5,233 nt of DNA, from positions 1 to 5,233 of the forward strand of contig CALXGC010000038.1 in the NCBI GenBank assembly GCA_944387755.1. Direction: 5' to 3'. The notes below the pieces were generated by a model, which did not search any database, was not told the origin of the DNA, and was given only the letters and a program-made list of their open reading frames with translations. Below are positions 4,526 to 5,233 of this stretch, one piece after another. How positions within the stretch are numbered: the first letter of the stretch is position 1; each line of letters begins with the position of its first letter. Both the position numbers and the translations under genes were made by a program. This stretch comes from an uncultured Oscillospiraceae bacterium. Lineage in GTDB: Bacteria > Bacillota_A > Clostridia > Oscillospirales > Oscillospiraceae.

Positions 4526-4531
4526 ATTATA
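4526..4531 (-). promoter_or_regulatory. -10 box of the 43-residue small protein gene
   Basis: A consensus TATAAT on the minus strand, about 49 bases before the chosen ATG. No good -35 is visible at 16-18 bases. It is divergent from the nrdR promoter. Confidence 0.4.
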
Positions 4532-4573
4532 CGGAATTTTTTCCAAACAGGGATACCACATCCGCCAAATCTA

Positions 4574-4582
4574 TGTTATAAT
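4574..4582 (+). promoter_or_regulatory. Extended -10 promoter of nrdR
   Basis: TGTTATAAT is an extended -10 with a consensus TATAAT at 4577-4582. No clear -35 is present. Transcription would start near 4589, giving a leader of about 33 bases. I see no NrdR-box pair here, so autoregulation is not evident. Confidence 0.6.
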
Positions 4583-4621
4583 TTCCATGATTCATTCTTG
4601 GATAAGGGGAGGCAACTGATT

Positions 4622-5077
4622 ATGAAATGCCCTTACTGCGGCCACCTGGAGAGCAAGGTGGTGGATTCCCGGCCTTCGGACGAGGGCTCCAGCATCCGCC
4701 GCCGCCGGGAATGCCTGGCCTGCCATAAGCGCTTTACCACCTATGAGACCATGGAGAGCCTGCCGCTTATGGTGGTCAAAAAGGACGGCAGCCGCCAGAG
4801 CTTTGACAAAAGCAAGCTGCTCAACGGCATGATCCGCGCCTGCGAGAAGCGCCCGGTCTCCTTCAGCACCCTGGAGCGCATGGCCGACGAGATCGAGCAG
4901 GTCCTCCAGAATGAGATGAACCGGGAGATCCCCTCCGCCCGCATCGGCGAGCTGGTGATGGAGCGGCTCAAAAAGGTGGACGAGGTGGCCTACGTCCGCT
5001 TCGCCTCGGTGTACCGCCAGTTCAAGGACATCAGCACCTTCATGGCCGAGTTGAACAAGCTGCTGGAAGAGAAGTAA
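4622..5077 (+). CDS. nrdR: Transcriptional repressor NrdR
   Basis: A complete 151-residue NrdR, the usual family length. NrdR is a nucleotide-sensing repressor that binds NrdR boxes upstream of ribonucleotide reductase operons; its ATP-cone domain binds ATP or dATP and changes its oligomeric state, shutting down deoxynucleotide synthesis when dATP is plentiful. The N-terminal zinc ribbon has C3-P-Y-C6 and C31-L-A-C34, with R-x-R-R-R-R-E-C between them and R-F-T-T-Y-E at 37-42. The ATP-cone starts with V-V-K-K-D-G-S-R (51-58) and F-D-K-S-K-L (61-66) and runs to about residue 138 ([13 protein letters not shown]). ATG 4622 has GGGGAGG (4606-4612) 9 bases upstream. The frame is open further upstream to 4253, but that part lacks the fold and crosses the promoter. 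No ribonucleotide reductase gene is nearby; nrdR is often unlinked to its targets. Confidence 0.98.
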   Translation: MKCPYCGHLESKVVDSRPSDEGSSIRRRRECLACHKRFTTYETMESLPLMVVKKDGSRQSFDKSKLLNGMIRACEKRPVSFSTLERMADEIEQVLQNEMNREIPSARIGELVMERLKKVDEVAYVRFASVYRQFKDISTFMAELNKLLEEK

Positions 5078-5099
5078 TTGTTCTCCTTCATTTTATTTT
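5066..5099 (+). terminator. Weak candidate terminator of nrdR
   Basis: GAAGAGAA (5066-5073, at the gene's very end) can pair with TTCT-C-CTTC (5081-5089) with one bulged base, followed by ATTTTATTTTC. The stem is A/G-rich and overlaps the stop codon region, so this is a modest candidate; no better one is seen. Confidence 0.3.
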
Positions 5100-5147
5100 C
5101 GTCGTTCGTCCCAGCATTTTGACACATTCCAAAACACATTCCTTGTA

Positions 5148-5184
5148 CCCCCTTCCCCCCCCTATGCCCCCCCCCATCCCCCCC
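5148..5184. other. Four long C tracts (G tracts on the minus strand), G-quadruplex-capable
   Basis: C5 (5148-5152), C8 (5155-5162), C9 (5167-5175) and C7 (5178-5184) are separated only by TT, TATG and AT. The minus strand therefore has four G tracts with 2-4 base loops, an almost ideal quadruplex motif, and the plus strand could form an i-motif. The rest of 5078-5233 shows no gene. A TTGACA at 5119-5124 has no good -10 partner at 17 bases. Confidence 0.6.
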
Positions 5185-5233
5185 GAGCCATGTGCCCCGC
5201 CGTGAAACAGAATTTGCAACAATCTTTCTCCAT

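Noticed and set aside
4253..4621. N-terminal extension of the nrdR frame to 4253
   Set aside because: The extension crosses a terminator stem and the nrdR promoter and has no NrdR-like sequence. ATG 4622 has the ribosome binding site and gives the standard length.
5119..5147. Promoter after nrdR (TTGACA at 5119)
   Set aside because: No acceptable -10 at 16-18 bases; the sequence there is CTTGTACCC, leading into the C tracts.
5165..5233. Small minus-strand frame starting at the window edge (ATG 5233-5231)
   Set aside because: It runs into the G tracts giving a glycine-rich 23-residue peptide; its upstream region is outside the window and nothing supports it.

Overview
The window looks like a chromosomal segment of a GC-rich gut Firmicute, most plausibly Oscillospiraceae (Flavonifractor/Lawsonibacter-like). 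This rests on the Clostridia-type NrdR, strong AGGAGG ribosome binding sites, C/G-ending codons and the gut-Clostridia style IS110 transposase. The genus is an inference from sequence flavour, not a search result.

Layout from left to right. (1) 1-~893: right-hand part of an IS110-family insertion sequence. It holds the C-terminal two thirds or so of the transposase, then a non-coding right end with two hairpins and a TTGACT box. The element stops about 17 bp past the stop codon of the next, convergent gene. (2) 910-2516, minus strand: a two-gene operon of a 40-residue single-span membrane protein followed by a sodium:solute symporter (SSS family). (3) 2531-2687: a compact divergent control region with two overlapping promoters, a perfect 12-bp palindrome on the symporter -10/+1 region, and an 8-bp inverted repeat placed where a LysR-type regulator would bind. 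(4) 2688-3602, plus strand: the LysR-type regulator, with a terminator just after it. (5) ~3650-4135: about 500 bases with no convincing gene but about ten consecutive hairpins and a 22/23 direct repeat. This is probably a non-coding repeat element or structured RNA. (6) 4137-4290, minus strand: tRNA-Thr(CGT) with its own promoter and a perfect 16-bp terminator. (7) 4304-4531, minus strand: a small hydrophilic protein gene (43 residues) with a -10 box and a 15-bp terminator. (8) 4574-5077, plus strand: nrdR, complete. (9) 5078-5233: an intergenic stretch with four long C tracts, which are G tracts on the minus strand.

How it works together: the LysR regulator and the symporter operon form a classic divergent regulator/target pair. 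The regulator probably senses the transported solute or a metabolite of it, represses its own gene and activates the symporter operon. The small membrane protein is probably an accessory subunit of the symporter. NrdR and tRNA-Thr are housekeeping genes unrelated to that unit. The most unusual content is the hairpin array at 3671-4088 and the small proteins that standard ORF length cut-offs miss. I found no CRISPR array, defence system, rRNA or prophage in the window.
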